Below, piece by piece: positions 45,831 through 58,831 of a stretch of 64,000 nucleotides of DNA. The DNA comes from Nelumbo lutea. Taxonomy: Eukaryota; Streptophyta; Magnoliopsida; Proteales; Nelumbonaceae. Below the pieces are notes generated by a model. That model had not been told where the DNA came from. It saw only the letters and a program-made list of their open reading frames with translations, and did no database searches. The stretch lies in the NCBI GenBank assembly GCA_022828595.1, contig JAKGHH010000001.1, forward strand, positions 136,667,017-136,731,016, in the 5' to 3' direction. The first letter of the stretch is position 1; every line of letters starts with the position of its first letter. Made by a program: the position numbers and the translations under genes.

Positions 45831-48800
45831 ATGGAGGGTAAGCTAACACCAACAGTTGCAGAAGAAATATCGGATGAAGCTGAGCTCGCCAGCCCACATG
45901 CCCAGTACTTAAATAGTTCAGCTCTCTCTCTCTGCATTCTGGCTGCTCTGGAAATCGAGGTTCCCATCGATGATTCGCAAACCGTTGCTTTGATTAAAGA
46001 GATGTTTCTCCCCATCAACCCACGCTTCTCCTCCATCTTGGTTAGTAGTTAGTTCTCTCTCTCTCTCTCCCTCACCCATTTTACGCGCTTCCTCTTTCTC
46101 AGTCTAGATTTCAATTTTGAATTAGTGTTGGTAAATGTTTGGGTGATCAGGTTAAAGACGACCAAGGAATAGGGCAATGGCGAAGGGTTTCTGTCAAGCC
46201 TGAAGACCACGTTCATGTCCCTGTCTTCCCCGGCGGGTTATCCACAGCTGCCTACGATGGTTACTTCCAGGACTACATGTCGAAGATATCGACGGAAACT
46301 CTTCGACCGGACCGGCCACCGTGGGAGATCCACTTGTTTAAGTACCCAACCAGCAGCGCAGCTGGGACTGTGGTGTTCAAGCTTCACCATGCATTGGGTG
46401 ATGGCTTCTCACTCATGGGTGCACTGTTTTCTTGCTTGCAGAGAGCCGATAACCCTTCTCTTCCCTTAACTTTTCCGGCATCTCTGTCCAAACCGATACA
46501 AGATGACCATGGGAGCTGCGGCATTTTAGCCAGAACACTTCGCTATATCTCCATGGTCTTCAACTCTACTTCGGAGTTTGCTTGGAGCCTTCTGAGGAGC
46601 AACTTCTGGGAAGATGACAAGACTCCGATCAGGTCTGGAGATGCTGGGGTTGAATTCCGACCAAAAATCGTCTCTACCCTCACTTTATCAATTGATCAGA
46701 TCAGACAAATCAAGGACAAGATTGGAGTGGTAAGTCTGTTACAGTATTCAAGAGCTTCAGTTCTAAACTTCCCCATTCTTTGTCTCCGGGAACTGGGTCA
46801 ACCATGCGTAACCAATCCATTCCCTGCCAATTTTCACAGTTGGTACAAGCCTACAAGGTCTCCAGATCATCCTAGACAAACCAATGGGGTGTAGACACGT
46901 CAGAAACCCAATTTATAATAATGCAATGGTGAAATAAATGGCTAACGTGTCTGTCTTTCATTGGAAGAAGTCTCAGGATAGTCATGATCAGAGAGTTGGT
47001 GCATTGCATCTCATTAGAGTAATTAATGTGCCATCTCACACCATCCAATGGTTAAAAGCTTCACCTCCTGTGGTCTGTTACTGGTCCTTATTACTGGGGA
47101 TCCATTAATAGTTGCAGTTAATATCAGAATCAGAGGAGCAGATCAACAAGTACGATTTTTTCTTTATGGGGAAGTGAAACCAAGTACATTAGGATTTGGG
47201 ACGATAGTGGACCGGGTCAAACGATCCCATTCTATCTTGGGACGGTCCAATTGAAGTTGTACGATTTTTAGAATAGTTTCTTCTTATATATAGCAGCAAC
47301 CTTCTAGAGTTCAAGTTCAACAAGCAGAGAGAAATTATTTGAGGGACATTTTTCCTGGTTTCAGTTGAAACAATTTCTTTGTAAATTACAGTTTGAATAT
47401 AGTGACATGTCATACTTGGTCCACCTGGCAATTTGGCATGGCCCAAAGGATAAAGTTAGAAGATGATTTGTACAGGTCATGTTCCACTACAGCTGGGAGC
47501 TATGACCCTTATGTTATATCCTTGTCGACCTGGTACAAACAGCACGAGAGAGGCCCAGCTGCTGACGAACAAGGCTGAGAATGGGTTATGGCAATTGGCA
47601 AATCAAAGTCCCAATACGACAAATTAGGAGACAATAGATTGTTTGCCGGTGCTGGACAAGGAGACCTAGAAAAAAGGAGAAGATAGAAGTGAGAAATGGG
47701 TTGGTAGGTGGGGTACACAGACCACGTCGTTTTCCTTTGTACTCGGATTGTCAGAAGGATGCAAATTAAAGCATAAAGTATGAGAGAGGGAGAGAGAAGG
47801 GCTGATTATCTCCCAATGTTAGCCTGAAATCAAAGCTAGTCTTTTGATAAGGGTGTGGACCGGACCCACTCATGTTTTTTCTTTATTTATTTTATTTTTA
47901 TTTTTAATTTTTTAAATCAGATTGATAAGGGTCAGTTTAAGGCCCGTCTACCCTAACCATTTTCTGATCCGAAATACTCTCTATACTAGGCTGTATTGGA
48001 AAGGCCCTGATACGATATGTATTGACATTACGGATTAGAATTTTGAACGAGATGGATTTTGGGCATATGTCACTTAATTTATACAAAATAAGATATTATA
48101 TGGTATTTTATTATATATAAAATAGATATTTGTCTTGATTTTTGTATAGGTGATACTTCAATTTAATTGAGCATCAAGATGTGAGGTGGGATAGGGTTCT
48201 GGCCTGGTTTATGGGAATAAAAGGTTTGACCCATATGAGTAAGGCAAAAATAGGTTAGTTCTGGCCTTTGTTTCCTAACCATCTATGGTCAAAGGGTGAG
48301 ATGGGGCCTTAATTCAGGTTCTACCATTTTGATCCTTTTGAATTTTTAGGTTTAATTTAATTGGCCGAAAAGGCTTAGATATTTTGTAGTTAGGCTTAGG
48401 TGGGCCTTAAATTAAGGTTCTTCATTTTTTTCCACAATTATGCTGTACTCTGGATCGCCTTTATTAGCTTGATGGAATGTTAAATGTTAAAATTAGAGTA
48501 CTAAAATATATAAATAAAAATAATGAGCAAATTTCATTATTTAGATACTCAGCCTATAACTGAAAATTCATCCTTGTAATTTGTAAATATAAAAAAGAAA
48601 ATCTTCATTATACTTTTATCTGTTTATATTATATTAGTACCCAATAGATTAGAAATTGTTTCAAAATCTCCCTTATAAAAGCCAAACCTACTTGTTAATA
48701 AATAGTTAATTTCTTTGACATGTTGGTTTCCACTTTTACCCTTTTCTTATACCTTATTTTTTCTCAGACGATTAATGATGTGCTGTGTGGGATAATATTC

Positions 48801-50689
48801 TACGGTACCCGGCTATACATGCATACCTCAAGCAAAAAATCAAGCAATTTATGCTCTACGGCATTGGTTCTGCTCAACACTAGAATTATCAGTAATATTC
48901 AGCCAATCAAGGAGATGATGAAACAAGGCACCAAGGCACCCTGGGGGAATCATTTTGCTTTCTTACATGTGCCAATCCCAAAGTTAGCTGATTCTGATAC
49001 TGCAAATCCTCTCGATTTTGTGCTCAAAGCAAAGCACATAATCAGGAAGAAGAGAAGCTCATTGGCTGTATATCTCAACGGAAAACTAATTGATACCATG
49101 AGGCAATTGAGAGGCCCTGAGGCAAGTACCCCTACTATGGCTATGGCTTTGTTTGGTTGGTTGGTTTTACAAAAACTTGTGAAAACGATTGTTTTGAGAA
49201 ATATTGATATTGTTAGTATTTGGTTGTCAGTAAAACATGAGAAGACGAAGTAAAATTTCTCTCAAATTTAGAGTGGAAACAACACAAAATCAAAATGGTT
49301 TATTCAACCAAGCCATTTTCACTTGGGGTTTCTAATAAGATCATCGTCACCTGTTGTTTCTATCTGACACGTTTTGAATTTATCGATACAAATTTTTGAG
49401 AAATTGTCTTGTCACATAATATTGCATGGGATTGATGTTGGCATGGTGAAAATTGTTAATTTTGACTTTTCACGAAGAAGCAGCAATAGAACCAACTGTT
49501 GTATTGATCAAATCAAAACATTTGTGGTAAGAAAATATTTCTCTCACAAATTTGTACTAATGACCAAACCACATGTAGAAGTGAGAATGGTACCAAACAA
49601 CACCTATTAACTCAGCCCACCAAACCAAACTTCAAGTTTGTTTCCAGGTTAATTGCAATAAATAAAAAAAAAAAAAGTGTTTTAGAAAAATACTTTTTTA
49701 CAAGTAATTCTATATGTATTTGCATCCCAAAATATTAGCTTTGTAATCCAAACACAGCCAATATCTCTATATTTGTTCTTATCAGTATGCTGTATGTCAT
49801 AGATAATTCGGTTTCCATTCATGATGCCCAGGGGATTCCATCAATGTTCATGAAATAACTTCTTATTTAAAGCGATATATTTAAATGGTTTCATTTTAGT
49901 TTTACAGAAAACAGCTCAGTACATCCATAGCACAATAAGGAAAACGAGCATGGGGATCTCAAATATGGTTGGACCAAAGGAGAAAATGTGTTTGGCAGGT
50001 TATCCAATTGGGGGCTTGTACTTTTTGGTGGCAGGGGCACCACAGGTAAGGCACCTACCTTTACTTTTATGTGAATGTGATGTGGGTACAAAATGTTAGA
50101 AAAATGTTTACTTCCCGTTTTTTGCATGGCTTCTCTTGATGATCTGCATCTGTTCTGAGATCTACCCAGTCACAATTCACAAATCATCACTTCCCCAAAT
50201 TGATTTAGGATTTTATTTTTTGCTCTCCTGAAGCTGCATCTCTATTTAATTAGAGTATAACTTGGGCGGGCTCAGGTTGAACTTTTATCAAATTTGAATG
50301 GGTCGGATTGGGCCAACCCGAATTACAACCCTAAGTCTATATCATCTTGAGAGAGAGAGAGAGAGTATTAGAGAGTGAACAGAGTCTACTCTGCCAACGT
50401 ACAGTAGTCTTGAGTGATGACCAGAGTATCTCATCCTTTTGATAAATCTTTATGATCAACACAATATAATCCAGTTACAGAAATATTTTGTACTATTATA
50501 TCTATGGCCTTATATATAAGAAAAAGTTGATGGGTTATTTTGCAGAGTGTTTCAGTGACAGCAGTGAGTTACATGGGAAATTTAAGGATAGCAGTGGCAG
50601 TGGAGAAAGGTTTCATAGATAACCAGCTATTCAAATCATGCATGGAGAAGGCCTTTGAGAGGATCTCTGAAGCTGCTCTTTGCACTTGA
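45831..50689 (+). CDS. WSD1-like: WSD1-like O-acyltransferase (wax ester synthase/diacylglycerol acyltransferase), gene 1
   Basis: Five exons, all phase 0: 45831-46040, 46151-46729, 48768-49121, 49908-50045, 50546-50689, giving 474 residues, close to the family's usual 460-500. The N-terminal WES acyltransferase domain has SPHAQYLNSS, PPWEIHLFKYP and the catalytic HHALGDG at residues 149-155. Exon 3 begins TINDVLCGI. Exons 4-5 carry ISNMVGP and the C-terminal DUF1298-type region (AVSYMGNLRIAV). The family joins fatty acyl-CoA to fatty alcohols or diacylglycerol, making wax esters or triacylglycerol, usually at the ER; the substrate of this member is unknown. Introns 1, 2 and 4 use GT-AG, whereas intron 3 seems to use a GC donor (GAG|GCAAGT). 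The start is chosen because the second gene shares this ATG context (ME...TPTVEE). No disabling change was seen. Confidence 0.92.
46730..48767 (+). other. Intron 2 of WSD1-like gene 1 (2038 bp)
   Basis: GTAAGT donor and TTTTCTCAG acceptor. Sequence inside is AT-rich with no recognised gene. Frames such as 47048-47254 are not supported by the family alignment. Confidence 0.7.
49145..49604. mobile_element. Candidate MITE in intron 3 of WSD1-like gene 1
   Basis: Left end GGCTTTGTTTGGTT and right end (inverted) GGTGTTGTTTGGTA match at 11 of 14 positions, with TAT on both outer sides (49142-49144 and 49605-49607). A 3-bp duplication and these ends resemble PIF/Harbinger-type small elements, though the typical target is TTA/TAA. 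It starts 23 bp after the intron's GC donor. Confidence 0.45.
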
Positions 50690-51197
50690 ATTGAAATGAA
50701 TACAAATTCAATATCTATATGCACTACCTTGAAATTATATTATATAATTTCTTAGTCAAATTTATATTCTTGTACATTAAGTTGTTGTCAACGGTTATAT
50801 TTATTTATTAAGGCCTTATTTGTTTGTAATGCGAATCTGAACCATATAATAGATTTTGCACCTGGTTCAGTTTTGTATCTATTTGTTTGTGATCGGTTAT
50901 AGTTTGAACCCTTATCTGATACAAAATTTGCACTTTTGATTCATTTACATTTTATTTATAATGCATATTTTGTACTATTTTCCTCCTAAATGAATAGTTA
51001 TCCTCCTGCGCAACTGGAGAAGGACAGATCTGACGCAAAAATAAATCAGAATTTAAACTGTACAATTGCAATTTGTACAGCAAACAAGCAGTGCTTAAAA
51101 CGTGTTTTGCAAAAGCATTCATGGAGGATGATAAAAGTAATAGGGGAGTTCGGATCTGGTACCAACAACCAGTCCCAACATCCATTGCAGTTGTACA

Positions 51198-51616
51198 TAG
51201 GGGGTAAAAAACTGAACTGAATAAATCAAAATTTTAATTTAAAAATTGAATCAAAACCAAAATATTGAAAAACCGAAATATTAAAAAAAATATATTATAC
51301 AAAGTATTAAAAACTTTATTATATATAATATATATATATATATATAAATATTATATATTAGAAAATATATATTATACAAAATATATAATAAATTATATAT
51401 TTTAATACACAATATAATATATTTTATACATATATGTGTATTATATGTTAATATATATATATATATATTATATATAATAAAGTTTGGCAGTTTTTTCAAT
51501 TAACCAATTTTTTAAAATTAAAAATCAAAACTGAAATAGAAATTTTATCAAACCGAAAAAAAAACTAAAGTTTTCTATTCGATTTTTGGATTTGAAACCA
51601 ATAATGCTCACCCCTA
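51198..51616. mobile_element. Non-autonomous hAT-like MITE (419 bp) with 8-bp target duplication
   Basis: Starts TAGGGGGTAAAAAACTG and ends GCTCACCCCTA (inverted TAGGGGTGAGC). The 8-bp duplication GTTGTACA occurs at 51190-51197 and 51617-51624. TAGGGG-type ends plus an 8-bp duplication fit hAT. The interior is AT-rich with long TA tracts (51320-51480) and no coding sequence. Confidence 0.8.
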
Positions 51617-51892
51617 GTTGTACATCAGGAATAACTTATCACGAAGGAAAGGAGATGTTCCCAATGCGCGGCTGCCATGGCTGGGACCAGCGTTGGGACT
51701 GTATCTCGAAGGGGAGTCTTAATTTTAAGTTAGATCTTTCCACCGCCGAACAAACAAAAAGTTGTACCGAGCTGTTAAACGAGTAGAAGGAATGAATGGT
51801 GTTTTAATTGTGAAAACCTTATCCGAAGCTTCTCGATTTTTTGCTGTTTTGGACTTTTTTTATCGGGAGTTTGGAACACCCTTAACATCACA

Positions 51893-52842
51893 CAGATCCG
51901 GATCTCCTGCCCACAGCTTCCTACCCACGTCCCTGCCTTTGAACACATGTCCATTAATACGTGCTTTTTCTTCACATGTGGAAAATTGCATATAAAATCA
52001 AATACATCTTGTCAGAACTCGGAATTTACCCATTACTTCAATTAATAGTTTTTCATTTTCTTCATTCATTATCTATAGCATAATGGACATCTGGGGCAAT
52101 CGGGGACGTGTTCACCGATACACCGGTGATTAACACAATTGATCAGATACCTTTATCTGCAAGGAGTGGCATTTGGGTTCCCCCATGGTCTAGCTGAGCA
52201 TTAGAACACAAGGCCAAGGGAGCCAAATCATCAGGTTTGGTGGTGTTGTATTTCAAATCGATGCTGAACAGTTGAACGTCCTCATAGGGCACCTGTTTGC
52301 TGCACGCTATATTGACTGCATCCTTTGATGCCGAGGTGCCTCTGATATTCTTGAAATTAACATCGCTGATCTTTACACGAGATAGCTGCCGGCCGGATAA
52401 TAAAACAGAATCAATTAGTGGTTCCGACTTATATTGATGAGTATATATAGTAAATATTTTTTGTATTGGTTGAGGTTACTTAACCACTGGTGTATCGGTG
52501 AGCACGTCTTCAATTGCTGGTTGCCAGATGTTGGTGGAATCTCTTTGAATAGGATGTTGTGGAGAATAGAATAAGAAGGTTAACTGATGGAGTAGAGAGA
52601 GAATAAGATGTTGATAAACACGTCGCCAGTTGTTGGTTGTCGGTTGCCTGTGAAATTTCTTGGAATAGTATGCTGTAGAGAATGAATGGAGAGAATGAAA
52701 CATTATTAAGGTTCTTGGGAAGGGGAAAGCAATTATTTTTAGAGTAAAAAATTAATTAGGGTAATGGGTGAATTCTGAGTTATAACGGTGTATCCAAAAT
52801 TTATGGCCTGAATAGAAAGCTATGGGCAGGAGATCCGAACTC
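51893..52842. mobile_element. Inverted-repeat unit enclosing a captured polygalacturonase exon
   Basis: Left arm 51893-52133 and right arm 52480-52842 pair as inverted repeats at three places. The inner 29 bp (52105-52133 with 52480-52508) have 3 mismatches. A middle pair is AACTCGGAATTTACCCATTA with TAATGGGTGAATTCTGAGTT. The outer pair is GATCTCCTGCCCACAGCT with AGCTATGGGCAGGAGATC. The right arm also has an internal direct duplication of roughly 120 bp. The polygalacturonase exon and part of its intron fill the space between the arms. This looks like gene-fragment capture by a long-TIR element (Pack-MULE style), but no clear target duplication was found. Confidence 0.55.
52143..52385 (-). 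pseudogene. Orphan last exon of a polygalacturonase (GH28)
   Basis: Minus strand, open for 80 codons then TGA, starting after a splice-acceptor-like CCGGCAG. The translation begins LSRVKISDVNFKNIRGTS and ends near LCSNAQLDHGGTQ, matching the C-terminal part of plant exo-type polygalacturonases, which hydrolyse pectin in the cell wall. The catalytic motifs (NTD, DD, GHG, RIK) would lie in earlier exons, and none was recognised upstream to about 55 kb. A cysteine commonly found after 'VP' is tyrosine here. An intact but isolated exon between inverted arms suggests a captured or residual fragment, not a gene. Confidence 0.7.
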
Positions 52843-55262
52843 AAAAATACATTGATGGTCACGCTCATCCATCAAGAACATCTCTTGTAAATGAATAGAC
52901 AAAGGATTGGTCCGATTGGAATATTTGCAATCCTTGTATGTTTACCAAATACAGTGTGGCACGCAATGGCATGTTTTTTTTTTTCTTCCTTTTTTAAGTT
53001 GAAACGGACCACTATGGATCAGATTAGAGAAGGGTTATCGACATGTTAGAACCAAGTGGTCAGACTGGTTTGACCGGTCTGAACCGGTTCAACTGGCATG
53101 GATCTTCTGTCCCTAGTACTAATAAAATCCAGGCCTCCAGGGAGTTCTTAAATTCCCAATCCTGAGAAAATTTCAGTGAAGGGGGGATATAAATTTTAGA
53201 AGGGCGAAAATCTTTAATGGAAAATTTACCTTTTTTTCCAAATGATCCGTAGCCCTCTTCCTTTTCTCTGTCCTATTTTATTGCCAACCAAACATAGACT
53301 AATGGGTGATTAATGTGCCCCTGACTATTTCACCCAAATAAGTTACTCAATTAAGGCACTTAATGTTGTATATGGTTCTCTATCTATTTATTCCCTAAGC
53401 CAAGAAAAAAAAACCAATGTACAAGAAATGTTTATTGAGGTAGTAAATAAGGTATATACTGGATCTCTCCTGCCAATAAAACACGTTCCAACCACCTATC
53501 AAATATGATCTCTCCCTGTGGTGTCAGATTATGTTGGTAGGGTGCTGGAACGTATTTTGTTGGCAAGTGATCCAGACTTGTATACTATATATTGTCATAC
53601 CCTTGGATTTGGAGAGGATGTGTTTGCAAAAGTATCTAGAGATGCCTTTGTTTATTTTACCCTTTAATTGATCTAATTGGTTTGTTCCTTTTATTGGACT
53701 GATGCAATATGATTTGCCCTACTTTTCTCTATTTTTCATTGATGGGTTTTTGACAAACATAAGGAAGGGTTAATGGGTTAGTAAATAGTAAGTCGGGGAT
53801 TTATTGTATGGCCAAAATTAGGTGTACACTTAGCTAGGTTGACAAAGGTTGCCCCATTTACAAAATCTGAATCTCATTTTGCTTCACTTTCTTTTAGTAC
53901 AAGCGACAACCATTAGGGTGGGTTGCAAGGCACAATGGCACATCACTTTTAGGCAGAGTCCCAAAAGAAACTAATAATGCAGTAGATGAGGTGGCAAATT
54001 TTGGAATGTATTTGGAGATTAATGAGGTGGTGTGTTGGATGGGTGCATTGTACCACCTCAATGTATATGCCATGTTCCTTTCATGCTGCAGGTACAATGA
54101 CTTCTGGTTTTTTGGTTACACATACCGTATTCTTTTGCTTTATTTGACCCATGACATTGCTCCCATAAAACCATATTATATCTATAAAATAAAATAAAAA
54201 AATATCTGTTATCCCGTTGGCTTAGTCTTGGGCTAAAACTGTGAATCGTGACTAAGAAGATGTTAAGATAGAATGACAGTCAACATCGAAGGCTTTGATC
54301 TCATAGTTTTAGCTAAAGGCTATTCCAGTGAATAGCTGATTTCTTCTCCTGTAAAATAAGGCTTATTCAACAGGGGAGATTGATTTCCTTTAGCTGTTGA
54401 TTTTTTTTCCTTTTCACATGGTCCGACAGGTCTTACACAACGGGCTTAGCCCATCCTCCTAGAATTGAGATCTCCTCCTCACACCGACTTTACTGTCACA
54501 TTCTACTCTGTATTGAAAACATTTCTCATAAATAATAATATACAAGTACGAAAATGTTCCTAGTATATAATTGAGACATGCTGTGAGGTTGGTCCCAGTA
54601 ATGCTTAGTGAGGAACAGATCGAGACCAGATATCTGAGTCCAGATCGAGACCGGATCTGTTTCTCACATTAGGCGTCTCACATGCACATCCTATCATGCA
54701 TTGGGAACATGTCCCATACTTATTTATTATTATTCACGGGAGATCCTATCACGTCCAGATCTCCCAACAAAAGCCATCTCAATAAAGTTCCAACATGATC
54801 TTTATCCATACATCTCGTGCATGATGGGGCCCAGTCTTATGATGATATGTGCAGTCATGTATGTATGGACATTGATCATGTTGGAACCGTGTTGACACAG
54901 TTTTTGTTGGAAAGAGATCCTATAGCCAATCAAGTAAGTTGGCACATGGCACATTCTAATTTTTGATTACTTTGTATTTTAACTGGGGATATGTTTTTTG
55001 ATTTCTTATCAAACGAGCATATAAAGACAAGGAAATCACTGCTAACAAGTATAAAAGACAACATGGAATTGCTTTTATCTTGTAAAGCATGGACCTTTTT
55101 TCTTTTGGTAATGGTTAACTTGTCTTTGAATCCCCTTCAATCCATACCTTCTTAACTCATTATTACTCTCTGAAATATGAGTAGTGAATAATTCAACCTA
55201 GCTGATTGTCCATTCAATGACACTATCAAATGGTCAAAAGATTATTGGTGCCATTTGATTTT
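52843..55262. other. Intergenic DNA without recognised genes
   Basis: AT-rich with poly-T and poly-A runs. Around 54560-54750 there are words such as CAGATCGAGACCGGATCTG and GCATTGGGAACATGTCCC, related to the foldback element at 8.3-8.55 kb, so a degraded relative may lie here. The open frame 53991-54197 has no recognisable domain. Confidence 0.5.
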
Positions 55263-55269
55263 ACATGTG

Positions 55270-58200
55270 CAACTAGCGGAGGGTTCTGCATTGTAGGGAC
55301 AAAACATGATGGTAAGTGGCTTATTAAAGGTAATTCTATCTCTTATTTTTGCTAGTAATAGTAATTTATTAGATTATTAAATTATTAATTTAATTAATTA
55401 AATAAATAAATTTATGTATTGTCAATATAAGATCGGTAAAGGTTATCTCAAATTATTTAATTAATTAAATTTACATTGTTAGTGGGTCGGGCAAAAATTA
55501 TTGGGCTACTGAGCCCATGAACAGACTTAGCCTAGTTCATGGCCCAGCCTGGCCTAAGACTTGGCCCATGGACCAGCCTGGCCCGTGGCACGACATGGGC
55601 CCATGTGGGCTCGGGCTAAAATAAAATTTTAAGATCTTCTTAAATTTTTTACCTTTTTTTTTAATTTATGCTAAAATTTTCATTATTTTTTTTTCAAATT
55701 AAAAAAAAAAAAACATTGCTTAGCCTGGTTCGTGCCCTGGCTTGGCCTATGGACCAACTCGACCTGTGGCATGGCACAGGGCCATGCAGGCTTGGGTTGT
55801 ATATTATATGCAATAATTATATAATATATTAATATTTTCAATTTTATTATATTATTTCATTTTATTATTGCCTATATAAACAATTGTACACATAAAAATT
55901 CATATAATATAAAAGTTTGAGATCTTTTTTTTTTTTAATTTTTAATTTATAAAAACATGGCTTAGTATTTTCAATTGTATACAACAAAATTCATATAAAA
56001 TAAAAATTTAAGATTTTTTTTTTAATTTGTTGTTTAGTTATTTTAATTTATGTTAAACTTTTCATTCTTTTTATCAAAATTTTTAAAAAACATGGCTTAG
56101 CCCGGTTCATGGCTCGGCCTGACCTAAGACTTGGCCCACGTCATGGCATGAGCCCATGTGGGCTCGAGCCATATATTATATAAAATAATTATATAATATA
56201 TAATTTTTTTCATTTTTCTTATTTTATTTTATTTTATTTTATTATTGCATATATAAACAATTGTATACATCAAAATTCATATAAAATAAAAAAAAATAAG
56301 ATTTTTTTTTTCAATTTATGTTAACTTTTTCATTATTTTTTTTCAAAATTTTTAAAAACATGGATTAGCTTAGTTCATAGCCCGACTTAGCCTAAGACTT
56401 GACCCATAGACCAGTCTGACCTAGCACAACATAGGCCTGCGAGGCTCGGGCCGAGGGCAATGCCGGGTTGACCCCATAAAGTATCATAGGGGAGGGAAGC
56501 ATGGCCTACATGGCATGACCCAACATAACTCAATTGTAAATAAAATGAGAGATAAAGACAATTTATATCAAATATGAAAAAGGTAGAACTTTAGTGGCAT
56601 TATTGTAAATAGTTAGCAATTGCACCATTATAAATAATTATATGTTTAGTATCAAATATGAAAAAGGAAAAATGACAAGTTATTGGTTTTTTTTTTATTC
56701 AATAGCATCATTGTAATTAATTAAATTTGTAATGGTAATAATTAAAAGCATGAAAAGGGAAGATTATAAGATTTCATTTAGGTTATATAAAATAATATTC
56801 CATTTGGCAAATGTACAACAATTGGTCATACAACCTTTTGCTTTTAGCTTTTAGTTTATACTAGCTGAGGGGCTTTTGCATTGCAAGGGCAATAAAAATT
56901 TATAGATAATAATATATTTAATTTAATAAAATAAAATAATAAATAAATAAATAATCACAGCCATCGGGCAATCAAGTGAAAGGGGGAGAGATGACTTTTG
57001 TCATTGTATTTTTGTTTTATATAGTGGAAGAGTTTTAAATAGTTAAATAATAATTAATTTAATTTATTAAATAAATAAATTTATAAGATAAATGAGATAA
57101 ATAGGCAATCAAGTGAGAGAATAAATATATAAAACTATATAAACGATTCTATGTCTTACTTTGCTAGCAATTATAATTTGCTAGATTATTAAATTATTAA
57201 CGAATTAAATAATTTAGAAGAATATGTAAATAAATAAATAAAACTTTATGTATTATCAACGCAAGATCGATAAAGGCTATCTCAAATTATTTAATTAATT
57301 AATATAGCACTGTTAATGGATCAGGCTAAATTCGGGCTAAACTACCGGGCTATTGAGCCCAGGAACAAGCTTAGCCCGATTCATGGCCTGGCCTGGCCTA
57401 TGGACCAGCTTGGCCCATGGCACAAGACCGCTTGTGCAGGTTTCAGCTAAAATGAGACTTTAGGATCTTCGTTAGTTTTTGTCTATTTTTTAATTTATGT
57501 TAAAATCTTCATTATTTTTTTCAAAATTTTTAAAAAGCATGTCTTATCCCAGTTCGTTGCCCAACTTGGCATAAGACTTGGCCTGCGGCATGAGACAAGC
57601 TTGTGCGGGCTCGAGACATATATTATATACAATAATTATATAATATATTAATATATATAATTTTAGTTTCAATTTTGTTATATTATTTCATTTTATTATT
57701 GCATATATAAACAATTGTACACATCAAAATTCATATAAAATATAACTTTGAAATCTTTATTAATTTTTTGTCTATTTTTGTTAATTTATGTTAAATTTTT
57801 ATTTTATTTTTCAAAATTTTAGAAAACATGGCTTAGCTCGGTTCATGGCCCAACCTGCCTAAGACTTGACCTACAGCATGGCATGGGCCCGCGTAGGTTT
57901 GGGCCTTATATTATATACAATAATTATATAATTTATAATTTTATTTTCAATTATATTATATTATTTTATTTTATTATTGCATATATAAACAGTTGTATAC
58001 ATCAAAATTCTTATAAAATAAAATTTTAATATTTTTTTTATTTTTATCTATATTTTTTTAATTTATATTGACTTCTTTGTTGTTTTTTTTTTCAAAATTT
58101 TTAAAATATATGGATTAGCTTAGTTCGTGGCCCAACTTGGCCCGTGGACCAGCCCGATCCATAGCATGACAAAGGCCTGTATAGGCTCGGGTTGACCCCC

Positions 58201-58540
58201 TAAAGTATCGTAGGGGAGGGAAGCACGACCCAATTACAAATAAAATGAGAGATAAAGACTTTTATTTTGAGCAAATATAAAAAGGGTAAAAGTTTAGCGC
58301 ATCATTGTGAATAGTTAGTAGTGGCACAATTGTAAACAATTACATATTTAGTACCAATATGAAAGAGAAAAGGGGAACGGACAAATTATGTATGCTTTTT
58401 GTTTTATTCAATGACATCATTGTAATTAATTAAATTTGTAAGGGTAATAGTTAAATGCATGAAAAGAGAAAGATTGTAAGATTTCTTTAGTTTATATATA
58501 AAAAAAAGATTCCATTTAAATCTTTTGCTTTTAGGTTATA
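55270..58540. repeat. Direct duplication of a ~1.6 kb unit, itself made of AT-rich/GGCCC-rich sub-repeats
   Basis: Unit 1 starts near 55270 (CTAGCGGAGGGTTCTGCATTG) and unit 2 near 56864 (CTAGCTGAGGGGCTTTTGCATTG). Both share, in order, AAGATCG(G/A)TAAAGG, three or four sub-repeats with TTAGCC(C)GGTTCATGGCCC, ATATTATATACAATAATTAT, and near the end AAAGTATC(A/G)TAGGGGAGGGAAGCA. Copies differ by substitutions and small indels. No coding sequence was found. Confidence 0.75.
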
Positions 58541-58660
58541 AATTGTTGGGGTAGAGATGTATAGTAGAGAGATGAGGTTCATTAGTAACAAGATGCCTTA
58601 CGTTACCTCCATGCATGCATTCCCTAGCCCATAGGGTTAGTGAATGCTATTCACTACACT

Positions 58661-58831
58661 TAGGGATATCAGTGGACTGGTTATGGGTTGCCTCCACCCG
58701 AATCAAAATCAATTTGAATAGATTCGATAGACCAATAAGACATACTGCATTGATTCACTTCAGACTTAACGGTCGGCAGTATTTATTGGATAGAATTGTA
58801 ACAAATCGGGTCCAATTGACAACCCTAATAG
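58661..58831. repeat. Small inverted-end segment (possible hAT MITE)
   Basis: Begins TAGGGATATCAGTGG and ends CAATTGACAACCCTA (inverted TAGGGTTGTCAATTG). The ends resemble hAT-type MITEs, but no 8-bp flanking duplication is visible. Confidence 0.3.

Noticed and set aside
47048..47254. Possible extra exon in intron 2 of WSD1-like gene 1
   Set aside because: The translation does not fit the WSD family between exon 2 (..KDKIGV) and exon 3 (TINDV..), which join directly in phase.
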